From Theocolax elegans (lineage: Eukaryota; Arthropoda; Insecta; Hymenoptera; Cerocephalidae), in contig CM047425.1 of assembly GCA_026168455.1 (NCBI GenBank), positions 94,119,580-94,183,579 on the forward strand: a stretch of 64,000 bases of DNA, read 5' to 3'. The translations under genes and the position numbers were made by a program. The notes below the pieces were generated by a model. The model ran no database searches and was not told the origin of the DNA. It saw only the letters and a program-made list of their open reading frames with translations. How positions within the stretch are numbered: the stretch's first letter is position 1; every line of letters starts with the position of its first letter. Positions 52,422 through 64,000 of this stretch are shown here, in pieces.

Positions 52422-55382
52422 TAGAGGCATTTAATGCGGCTTTCAGCATCGATGATGCAAACGGTTAAATTGCCGGATATTTCAGAGAGACTTGCGTGAA
52501 TCTCGTCGTTGGATGTTTCTACTTCGTATTTATTTACGTGCACCTGTTTTATAAATATCGCTTTCAATCTTCTCTTTGATATTCCCTCGCGATGAAAGTA
52601 TGTATACGAGAAACTTTTCAAAGTACTCGAATCAAAGTTATGAATATCAACGTAAACGAATAATTTCTACTGCGATATTTTTTAATATTAAAATAATTTG
52701 TAAAAGTTCAAAGTATCACTTACGGTATACGTATTGATAACTTCAATACTGTTTTTCCGAACGATATATATATTAAATTTGTTATATATAATTTAAACAA
52801 AATAGCATATATAAAACATATCTACAAACATTTGTTTCCTATTTGTATTTTTCACGTATAAATATTAATATTGCTAAATTTGAAATTATTTATATACATA
52901 TTAAACGATATTTCAGTTTTTAACTCAAACAACAAAATATTAAGTAGAATTACAAAAAAATGTTACAATTTGAAATGACAAATTTATGACGAATGTTATA
53001 AAATTAATCAATGTATAAAATGAATAACGAATTCATAATAAGTTTCTGGGCTTTTGTGTCATATTACTCAATACCAAAATAAGATAAAATCAATATTGCC
53101 ATCGGTATATAATTGAAATTAAATATTAAATTCGGCAATGCATATTATATTTAATAGATATATATTGACGCTAAGAAGTTTTAAAAGTATTTAATGATTT
53201 AAATATGCATAACACAATACTCTTAAAGTGAAGTAACTTTTGCATCAAAATCAATATTTTAACTACGTATGTTAAGAAACCTTACAATATACTACTCAAG
53301 CACAACCGGAAATGAAATTGTTGACATATTTCAATGACTTTATTTTTATGAATTTTTCCAATCCTAAATACTATTAAAACTGCACACTAAGGTAAACGCC
53401 CAATTGCCACCTCGGTTTAATCCGCTTCATTAAATGGAAAATAACATTTCGAAATTGCATTCCCTTATCCCGCATAAAATCGATTTTTCTTACACCCTAG
53501 CCAGCTTGGACTATAACAATCGAGTTCAACTCTCGAAGTTGTTTTCGGGAAGGCCACTCTGGAAATCGCTACTGGCCAACCGCCAGTTGTGGCCCTTTTT
53601 TTGCTTATAATTCTCTAATGATCATTGGCCCCTTCGGGGACACCAAAACGAGTCGGCTACGTGCCAAGGTGACTCGGATGTCGTTGAAAAAAGAGACGTG
53701 CGTGTGAAAAGAAAAGACGATGATAGACACAAGAGCGTGCAAAATGATGGATAAAGCGAACGTGCAATTGCCAAATGAATGGACATGATAGATTGGGGAA
53801 GTGAAAAAGCAATTTCGAGTTGAGTCGTTGGTTAATAGCTCTAAAATGCTTCTTACTTAATGACGAAAGAACCGTGCATTTTATAACTAAACACTCCACT
53901 CACGAAAAATTTAGTGATATGTTTAAATGCAGTATCTATATTTAAATTAAAAATTTATCCAACTAAAAAATAATTTGTTCGTTTCAATCAAATATTATTT
54001 ACATTCATTAATTTATTTTTTTTAAGGTAAATGTTATCTCAATAAAAAATATTTGTTAGAATTATTTACATAATTTTAAATTGTCAACAAAATAATTTGA
54101 CTTTATAATGTATCGGCAATACAAAATTGCTTGTCAGCTAACGATAATTGAGTCTTGCATATTCTTTATAAAAATTCTAAATAGATAAAATTTCTATAGA
54201 TAACATACGAATAAAATAAACAAACAATTGGTATTTAACCGTCACAATATTTACTCTTTGAAATATATGTAAAAGCAACCGCGAAAACAAGTCTCGAGCT
54301 CCCTAATGCAAAGCGTGACGTATTCTACTCCAAGTTACGTACCCTCCTGACGGCAAGAATACTCATCGTCCGTCGAGTCACGGCCGCTTTCACGGCCTCC
54401 TACCGTTTTCCCCATCACGCATACATCATCCGCGTGCGCGCATACGGTGGCTGTCAGTCGAGCACAAACCCACTGGACGTTAATTACGCCGGAAAAAGAT
54501 TAACGAGGAAGCTCCGAGACCCGCGATGATAATCGAGTCAGGCCGAAAGAAGGCTCCAAAGACGTGGCGATTTGCCGCCCCAAAACTTACTGAGTCACCC
54601 CGAGCGCATCGGGAAAATAATGTGCCGTGTACTTGCGCGGATTCGTTCCGATACTGAGCGAAACCACTGTGAGAACACTTTTCGGTGAGTTCTTTCTTGT
54701 TCGACCTTTCGTATACAGTTCTACGGTCTTAATTGGGTTCGAATAAACCGAAATTGTTGCGTGATGATATTTATCGAGGGTTTTCTTCGGTCTACCCAAC
54801 ATATTTCATATTTATAATATATATATATAGCTCTGAAAAATAATTACGAATAACGACACTAACGTGCTGTTATTATTTTTATAAAAAAGCTTATTCCATA
54901 GCTATATACACGTATAAATTATTCATAGATTGGAAAATTTGATTATTTCTTATAAATTGCTGAAACAAAATTGAACTACCACGTGTAGAAAAATGTGTAT
55001 TATAAATAAAACGCACGAATAAAATAAAATATCAACGTACAAAATATATTATGCATGTACTGCGCGCACACACTGAACAGCAGAGATACTATACGAAACA
55101 ACATTTATTTTACGTATTATCCATTAGGAACCGGCTAGAACGACGAGAAAAATACGTTATATACCCTTAATAATAATTCGCATCATCAATCAATGCCATT
55201 AATTATTTCACGCAGCTCTTACACTCGACACGCAACAAACGCACACGAGGGGCCATTGTTCCGTACCCCGAGACTCGGATGACGCCTCTCATTATGTCCA
55301 GAGCACCGCTCGCGCGCGCGTACGATGACAAGTAAGACTTGAAGATCAAAGGGAAAAAAAGTTAGCGACGCGTACACTATAT

Positions 55383-55389
<7 letters not shown>

Positions 55390-55417
<28 letters not shown>
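55390..55417. repeat. CA microsatellite
   Basis: About 14 CA units, uninterrupted, within a CpG-rich island. Confidence 0.9.
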
Positions 55418-55418
<1 letters not shown>

Positions 55419-57360
55419 TGCCGCGAAGGTTACCGAAGTTGATTTTTCACGCGCTCACCTCCGCGCTTTGTTTCAATAATCCAAAGTGACTCTTGCGAGG
55501 GGCGAGCGTTAACGAGTTTCTTAATTGAAAAATTGTAGGCCTCTTTAAAAAAAAACCGAGGGAGAGAGGAAAAAAAAGAGAGAGAAAAGTACAATGGAAG
55601 ATCGAAATATCGCGGTATAATAAAAAGCACAAACGCGAGCGGCTAAAATCAGAACGAACGTGGAGCTTGATTAATGTTACATCATAACGGGCAGGCGTAA
55701 AGCACAATGGGCTGTTTGTAAGATCGGCGTGTCGATGGTGTTTGTTAGGGGCCTCTCTCGACTTATTATGTAGACACGCACACACCGCGAAACGAGATGA
55801 TTAATCGGATGGTCGATGACTAGCTGTATATTTGCGACGAGCTTCCATCCTCTTTCGGTACATGTATGTTGCGAGGAGAACCCGGTAATGGGCATTAGCC
55901 TGGCAACCTCGATCGTGGGGGGTACGTGACGAGGCAACACGGCGACGATGCGCTTTTTCGAGCAAGGAGCTTTTTCTGCGGCGTGTTGACGCCTTACCTC
56001 GATCCTTCCTTCAACGATCGCTTGTTCATTTATTAACCTTCGACACTTTTATAATGTATTCTCAATAAACCTATATCTATATAAATATTTCATTTTTATA
56101 ATCCTACCCTCCTATTGGAAACCGTACTCTATTCCACAAATAATAAATATATGCATTGTTTTAATATAGAATTAACAAAAAATTAAAGTTATTTATTGAA
56201 GAACATTGCAGTAAATTACAAGTGTTAGTATGTTCAACCTGTCTGTCATATTGTAAATAAATCTATTTAAATTTAAATTTGATTCTGACCTACAAAAGTG
56301 CTGTTAAAATAATGTTAAAATAAATCTATAATAAAATCGCATTTACTTCCGTAAATACTGCAAGTATGACACAATTTAATTGTTAATAACATAAACGCAT
56401 TAAAATGCAAACATCATCTATATACGAATTTTAAACTTTATTGATAATGACAAGAAAAATAATTTAAAGATATTAAGGTTGTGTTCATTTCATTAACTGA
56501 ATCAATAAACATTTAAATCTAAGCGGCTATTATATAAGATATAATTTTATAAAATTGATTGTTAAAACGTTTAGTACCATTTCGTTTTATTCCATGTATA
56601 CCTATACAGCTATCGTATATTACTGAAAAGTAATTGATATTTCAATATTCAATAGGAGCTTGTATAAAATTCTATTTTTCCCATAAAGTCACCTTTATTA
56701 TCCAGTGGAATGTGTAATCTTAAATAAAAAGCATCACCATTTCGAGTTACAACAATGTAAAACAGTATGATATTCCAAATTATGTTACGGAATATTTCGG
56801 AAAGTGCAACACAATAACAGTATTATTTTATCGTTAAATCGATGCTTATATACATTCTCGACCTATTACTAATAATGACACTTAATTAATATCTTGAATT
56901 TCTATAATTGCGCGGTAATACAAAAAAAAATATAATAATATAATAAGTGTGATCGAGGGTGGTTCGGCATGTTTAAAACCATGCATTATAAGTTCGACAT
57001 TTAAAATGAATAGGTTAAATTAGCCACACGGGCATTATCTTTATATCCCCTTACGTATAGAATAGCCAGATATATGCAATAATCCAAACGTGCTATTTTA
57101 GTAATTTGAATAAAATTCTCACAAGTATAAATAGCACCCCGCCAGCATCTGATAAATTATTCAACCCATCAAATTACGACGGTGAACAAGTGAATCAGCG
57201 AATCGTCACTTACGTATCGGTCCCTGCAATCTCGATTCCTTGGCAAAATAGCCCACAGCTCGTACGCCCCTGCCTTACTCGCGCAACCGAAAAATATCGA
57301 AAGCAAAATATGCGCTCGCGGCAAAAGGAGAATGATCAATGAACCTCTCGCTTATCTTTT

Positions 57361-60324
57361 GACCATGTACACACACATATAGAAAGTGTTTTACATAAGT
57401 TAACATAAAAATGAAAACAATTTATTTTAACTCGGATAGATTAACGTATGACGCGCACTATTGCACGTATACGTAATAAAATAATGTAGTATATCTTATT
57501 GTTTAAGTATATTTAACAATTGAACATTAATTTTTAATTAACATAATGTTTGTATTACTCGTTTAAATACGAATATTGAGGAAAGTGCCTATGTAGTTTA
57601 ATAGCATTACATTGCATATTTCCATCGTTGAGTATCAGATAAAAATTAGATATACGTATTACACTGCACATTTATAAATGCAATATCGTTGAATTGCATA
57701 TGCCGGTTATATATTCCATTAAAATGAAATTTGTATTTACACACAAACGAAGATAATTTACCAATAATATCAGGTTTAGTGTTTTAATTATGAGTCGATT
57801 TATTACGCGAACACTAATAAATTATGCATAATTAACACTGTTAAGTAAAACTGTTTTTGTGAAACAAAGTTTCTTAATTATACTGAAATAAATGCATATA
57901 TTTATAATTGACTGTGTGGAGCAATATTTATAAATTGCTAATCTTAAATTAATTGTTAACCTGATAATTGAAACTGTTTACTACAAAAAAGCTGTGACGC
58001 GAGTGACTTTAATTTTAAAATAATAATTATTTGAATATTTAAAAAAATCATTTTATTGCTTTCTGCAATTAACGATATCATTAGCTACTGTAAAAAACAC
58101 TGAAACAATCGTTCAAAGAATCAATTATAAAGAGTAATAAAGGGAGGACAAATACGAGTACTAAAAATTGAATTAACCTGGTTTCACTTAAATAGAAGAT
58201 AAAAACCCTTTAAATCGGTTCTTCCTTTTTTGCCCACATTTTCCTTGTAAAATATAGATGTAAAATTTACGAAGGCACGAATCATATTTATCTTCGGATG
58301 GCATAGCTCTCGTCGTGGAAACTGTCCGCGCGTATTGGATATATATACGATAGACCTACATCTCGAAAGCCATATCCTTCTAAATGGAGTTATACGTATA
58401 TGTACATATGGGTGTATATGTGTGCGATTGTGGATGAGAAAAGAGCGCGCTTGCACGCATGCACGCAGACGGTCTCGATGATTTATGCCGGCCGCTTACT
58501 AATTTTATAATCCGGACATAATGAAGGCCATTATCGTAATACTTGTCTTCGGAACGAGATGATCCGTTGGCGTACCAAGGAAAGAAGGCTCCGTGATCAC
58601 TAACCGACGCGCGGACGCAACGGATGATTGCACGTTTATGCGATTCCTGTTATTTTCAATCATTACCGCCTCGCGCGCTCCACATGTATATTGCACCGGC
58701 TCGTAATATTTATAATCTCCTCGCGGCCAAATAACCGCTTTTACGGCTCACCCCTCCGACCAGGGAGACCAAACTATCTTTTCTGATCCTCCCTTCCCCT
58801 TCCTTTTATGCACCATAATATGCTAGCGCAATGACTGCGGTTTTCACTCTTTTCTCTCTTTTCTATCTTTTATACCTTTTTCCATTTTTGTTTCTCTCTG
58901 CCGCAAAAGCCGATTCCGATTGACACGTTGCGACCGTCTAAATCATCCTCGGTTTTATTTCGTCTCGTCCTTTTTCACATCAACGAATACCTACTTATAA
59001 CCGCTCGTGAATTATCGATCGTTTGTAAATGATCGAACTGGGAATTTCGTAACCACATATGATTTTTTTTTATTCTTAAATATAATGGTTAGGTATAAAG
59101 GTAGTGTGCCGATATAATGGTTGGAAATTCTGATTTAGTTATACACTGGATGCATACATGTGTTGCACAGATACACCAAGTACATTCGTATTGTGGCTTT
59201 ATTCCAACACCGTGAAAATAGATACGTGTCTTACCAATTCGAATATGTATAACGCTCGCGATCGAATTTATTTTTTTTAATATTCATGACGAGTTGCGGA
59301 CGAGACGTTGCACATGTTTGTATGCATGTCGTGATTTAATTTCCAAACGAATTTTATTTGTGGTCGAACATTTTAATGCAATTTATTTGAAATATTATGA
59401 ATAATTATTAAATTGATTGTCTTTCCCTACGTATGAATTCGTTTTTTATATAATTTGATCATTGTACGCTTTTATATATAATGCATACGTATTGGATTGG
59501 CAATATAACTAAAAATGCTTTCTTCGGTTTTTTAATTTATCGATTTTCAATTATTTGACAATGAGGCACGTTTGTAACGTTTCTGTATAATGCAATTTTA
59601 CTGATTGAAGTTGTTTTGTACTATAGCACATGGATATGCTTGTACTCTACATAATACTTCCCATATTTTTTTTTATTCATTATGGAAAATATATGATTAC
59701 AAAAGTAAACCATCTATCGAAATACAAAATACATGTACTTCTACATATTTGTTAAAAAATAATAATACCGCGTAAATGTAAAGGAACAAAAATGAAAGGT
59801 ACGTACACTTACCGATTTCATCGTAAAAATAAGATAAGATGATAAATAACTCACCGCGTAACATGTATATATAATGCATTAACATAGATCGAGCATTATA
59901 TAGGAAAGGCATGCAAATTTAAGAGTATAAGCCCCCGAAGCGTTTAAAATTTAAAAAACGCCGCTCAGTCGAACAATGAAACAAATTAAATTTTCCATGT
60001 GTCAGGAGCCGGCAACAGCTGTCCCTCACTCGCGTCACCCATCTCGCGACGAATTAGCGGAAACGTCACTCACCAAACCCATCGCAAGCGCGCGCACTGC
60101 ATTCAGTGTACATTTTTCCTTCGCAAAACTCCCGCGCGCTTTTTCCTCCCTTAGCGCGTAGGTTCTACGAAATTACCGTGATTAGACAAATCTCGTTAGG
60201 CCGGTGTAATTTTCAACGCGCCGCGCGATCGAGATCAACCCGGATTCTTGGAAGCTCATCTAACGAGTTGCTGAGCACTATGATTACCGTTCCGGCGAAT
60301 GTCCGACCTCGTGCAGTTATGTAT

Positions 60325-60375
<51 letters not shown>

Positions 60376-63300
60376 TCTCTCTCTCTCTCTCGTCAATTGT
60401 TTTCTACGTGCTCTTGTCCTTTGTTCAGCCCCGGCAGCTCGCGCAGTAATTATCGCGTTCCCTTGCCCCTTTTTATATACCGCTTGTTTTGCGAGCGCTT
60501 AAAAAATTTATGCCTCACGTGAATTACCATTCATAAAGTGTTATTATGCACACCGACTGACCGATGAAATAAATTTTTCGTTTCATACCTTTTTTGGAGG
60601 GAGAGGCTACCTACCTATGTTTATTTTCTTTTAGGTAGATGTATATGTGTACCGTCCGTTTGTTGCCGTCCGCCTATTCGAAATTCGTACCTTACGTTTT
60701 CATTGTACACCCCGCCTGCGTCGTATAAATAATTGTTCAGCACATCGGACAAGAGCTCCAACTTCTTTCCTCTTTCTTTTTTTATTTTTTTAACTGGACG
60801 AATGTTGGATTGCTACGGCAACTCGGAGTGATTTCTTGTAAATATTATAACGCAACGAAATAATTGTTGTATCTTCTACTTGCAACTTTTACTTCGAAAA
60901 ACGGTGCCATTGAAAGAAGGTTTTAATTTAAATTTTAATGTGATAAGTTAAACAGTAATTAAAGAAAATCTAATTTCTACAAACGTAAAAAAAAATCAGA
61001 TCACGTTTTCATTACTATTTGAATAATAAAGTGTAGACACATTAACTTTTCGCTAAATTAGCGTCACTTAAATTTCCAGGTATATTTTCTTTCTTAATTT
61101 AATGAAAGAGAGCCAGTGACTCTTAATGAATCTGAGATAGCGATTATCCTTATAACTAAGGCCATTCGCACGTCGAGTTCCACTACATTACCCAATAAAC
61201 GAAAGAAAACTTTTAAACTCCTTACGAATTAGCTTGAAAGACACGAAACTTTTACCAACCTTATAATACACCTACCAAAGAACACTTTAATTCGTTCTTT
61301 CTATGTTCATTGACTAACTTTTCTTATACTATGGACCGAATAATGATTCTGAACTGATATTTAAGTACTGCATTGATTGCACATATTTGACAATTAAATA
61401 ATATAAGTACAAATAAACATTACTTACAATAATCCATTATTCAAAAGTGCAATTTATTTTTGCAAAATGTGATAAAATTGCGTTAGACGAAGCTTATGCA
61501 GTTTTCAGAAACTAAGCAAGTTACTCAAATTCTTTTTACTGTCTAATTTTCAGGAAGCGCGACAAGTACTCCCTATACGGACCCCCTCTTCTCCCTCGAA
61601 TTTAAAGAGTAATTGATCGATATTGATTGTAACACCAATTCTGTCACTCCGACACCTTTCAATAAGATCGTATTCACTTTTTTCATTTGAAAATTTCCCA
61701 CACAGTAAAATTATAAGAGCTAGTCACGACAATCGTGCACATCCAGAATGGAAAGACGCGAAGTAATTCACTCCAACCGTACACATCGAAAACAAATGAT
61801 CGAACGAAGACTACACTCTTTATATACACGGAAGTAGATATATATAGATGATTTCAAGTGTCATTACCCGTATGAAAATTAAGTTTAAAATTTTTAATGC
61901 ACTTTTGCAAAAAGTAATTTCTACGCAAAAAATCATTATCTTGACGATTATTCCTTCTCTAAAATACTTTAAAATTCGAGTAAGCACAAACATCTATGCA
62001 CACACACAGATTCACCAAATTTTTCTTCTTTAACATTTTAAAATGATATTTTTAATTCTTTTTTAGTAAAATTGTTACAAGTACTAGAAATTTTAACTGA
62101 AGTTTTTAAAGTTTAGTTTATTATCACATCTCGTAATTCTGTTGATACGTTAAAACCTAGCGTCACCATAAGATACTAACCTAAGCCATTGCATAACGTA
62201 AACAGCACCACGACACCCTAACTCTTTCTCTCTTCTCCGTTCACGAAACGAGATAAAAGGGTAAAAAAAAAAGAAAAAAAAGGTCGGGTGTTATCGGCTA
62301 TAGCAACGTAAGAGCGGCACATGCAGCGTCTTCGGTTATAAGAGGAGGCTGAGGGGGGAGGAGCGACGCGGAAGTTTAAGGGAAGCTCGCGCGTAAGTCA
62401 GCCAGCGATAAAAGCCGCTTTAAATAATGCGCTATGTATGGTAATCGGCGCGGCGAGAAGCTCAGAGACACGTTAACGACAAAAAGCCCCCGCGCAACGC
62501 GATATGCCCGTAGAAACGGCAAGAGGCGCTCGCACCTACCGAAGGTGGTATTCTATCAGTCTGATAGCTCTCAGCGGGATGCGTCCGTAGCCGCACGCGT
62601 ATTATCTAATACCGTATGGTACTTCGCCCGCCATCCTCTTTTCCTCTTACGACCTTGTATATACGAGGTGATTCGAGGCTTCCATGCTTTCAGGTACTGA
62701 ACATTCTCGGGAAGGCAGTAAACATTGAATTTTTTACTTTCATATTGAATACAAATATACAGTTCGCGACATACATCCATCTAGACTTATTAAAAAAAAA
62801 GTAACTATAACTAAGAAGAGCTTTTATGTCTATTATCACGGTGATATTCTCTTCGTTACGTTACATTATCATATATGTATAAAGAGTTTCGAAATTTTCA
62901 ATTATGTAAATTTTTTATTTTATTATAATACGTGTTAAAGAAATAAAAAGTTTATAGTTATACAAATTTCGTTTGTTCGAATAGACAAAATTTTTTTTTC
63001 AATGACAATGGAGTTTGTTTATAAAGCGAATATTCCGGTGTACTCTCAAGAGAAAATAAGATTACATTCCGCATGTTTTTACCTTTAAATTTTACAAAAG
63101 AAGGTATTAAAATGTTACAAATGTTACAAACACTACGTAAAAGAACAGTATACCTAACTACTTTTATGCGCAATAGTTTTTACAACAATGTTTATTTCCG
63201 GAACGATGAAACAAAGAGGCTTGGTAGTCAAGTGCAAATAGATTGCGAATTTTTCCTTTAATTCCGTGAACGCATACCATTTATAATAATAGTATACTTT

Positions 63301-64000
63301 GAAATGGTTGACTTTTTTTATTCGATGTAAAAAAAAATCAGTAGTGAAGTTTCAGAGGAATGTAATTTGAAATTATACAGTATTACTATAGTAATCTTTC
63401 TGTTACAAAATTGAAGAATTTTGTCTTCAATGAAATGATGTGGATATCTTTTTTACTGGATATATGTTTTTAAGATATAGTTTCTCATAATTTCTGATTA
63501 AAGTATAGAGACTAAAATCGATTGGTATGATTAAACAAAATAATGTCAACTAACCTTTACTTTAATACTGAGTTTTATTTGACATTATAGAATTAACAAT
63601 TGAATAAAAATTTAAAAATTCCTTAGCCAAAGTATCATGCCTCAAAAATAGACATTTTTTACAATAAATCCTTCATTAGACAATATTTTAACAATCGAGA
63701 TTACACAAAAAAATACAGCAGTAAAGTTCTAAATGCAATAATATAAATATAAGGTTTTCCTACATAGTATATGGTACAAACGTCTAGACATTCATTACAA
63801 AGTAGGTAAACAAAAGTGGAATCCGCAAAATCAAAATTCAAAGCAAGCCACAAATCGTATTAACTCACGGATCTAGAGAATTTGAAAAGACCCTCCGGGA
63901 AGCATCAATCGAATGAGCTCGATTCTCCATCAGAGCCCTAGACTTATAAAACAAAAATGCTTGCCAAGGCGAGGTAGCAGGATAAATCGGTAACGTCGTT
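57361..64000. other. Intergenic DNA to the end of the window
   Basis: No gene recognised. 57361..58240 and 60840..62200 are mainly AT-rich. Islands occur at about 58240..59060, 59960..60830, 61560..61850 and 62200..62650, and GC-richer sequence returns from about 63840 to the end. On the minus strand, 63960..63872 could be a 5' exon of a gene beyond the window, since a GTGAGT donor follows an open stretch starting at an ATG, but this is unsupported by any homology. The open frames 60106..60522 and 60299..60502 run through a long CT repeat. Confidence 0.45.
60327..60391. repeat. CT microsatellite, about 65 bp
   Basis: The longest CT run in the window: about 20 units, a short CGCGCGCG interruption, then about 8 more units. 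Confidence 0.92.

Larger units (their letters stand above)
51780..57360. other. Island-bearing intergenic DNA
   Basis: GC/CpG-rich islands at about 51780..52420, 53390..53720, 54290..54780 and 55060..56050 alternate with AT-rich DNA. There is a 13-nt G run at 52409..52421 and a CA run at 55390..55417. Open frames of 60 to 110 codons occur in the islands, often on both strands (for example 54587..54802 and 55447..55785), and none has a recognisable domain or splice-linked partner. A small GC-richer patch lies at about 57100..57350. Confidence 0.45.

Noticed and set aside
60106..60522. 138-codon frame with Ser-Leu repeats
   Set aside because: It is mostly a translation of the CT microsatellite at 60327..60391.

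Overview
The window looks like nuclear DNA of an insect, most likely a hymenopteran (ant, bee or wasp). The background is very AT-rich. It is interrupted by 200 to 800 bp islands that are GC- and CpG-rich and often carry CT/GA, CA/GT or TA microsatellites. Introns have standard GT-AG borders and the proteins are arthropod-type. The species cannot be named from the sequence alone.

Only two protein-coding genes can be supported, and together their coding exons fill under 2 kb of the 64 kb. The first, on the + strand, is the NET-family zinc-finger co-repressor noc/elbow. A 21-codon first coding exon (21829..21891) is joined across a 7.9 kb phase-0 intron to a large exon (29798..31327), giving a 530-residue protein with every family landmark. 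The second, on the - strand, is a small secreted pacifastin-type serine protease inhibitor at 46914..47885. It has three coding exons, one a 21-nt micro-exon, and encodes 74 residues. It is easily missed because no exon exceeds 41 codons.

Layout: 1..21060 is gene-free AT-rich DNA with about a dozen GC-rich islands, a foldback (MITE-like) element at 7191..7420 and many microsatellites. 21062..21828 is the probable promoter and 5' UTR of noc. 21892..29797 is the noc intron, with further islands. 31328..34160 is the noc 3' flank, probably partly 3' UTR, with microsatellites and a perfect hairpin. 34161..46834 is mostly empty AT-rich DNA. The pacifastin gene follows, and 47960..64000 is again island-studded DNA without a recognisable gene. 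No tRNA, rRNA, CRISPR array or intact transposase was seen.

The simplest reading is a gene desert around a developmental regulator, the islands being candidate enhancers of noc, with an unrelated small secreted inhibitor gene embedded about 15.6 kb downstream. The two genes have no evident functional link.
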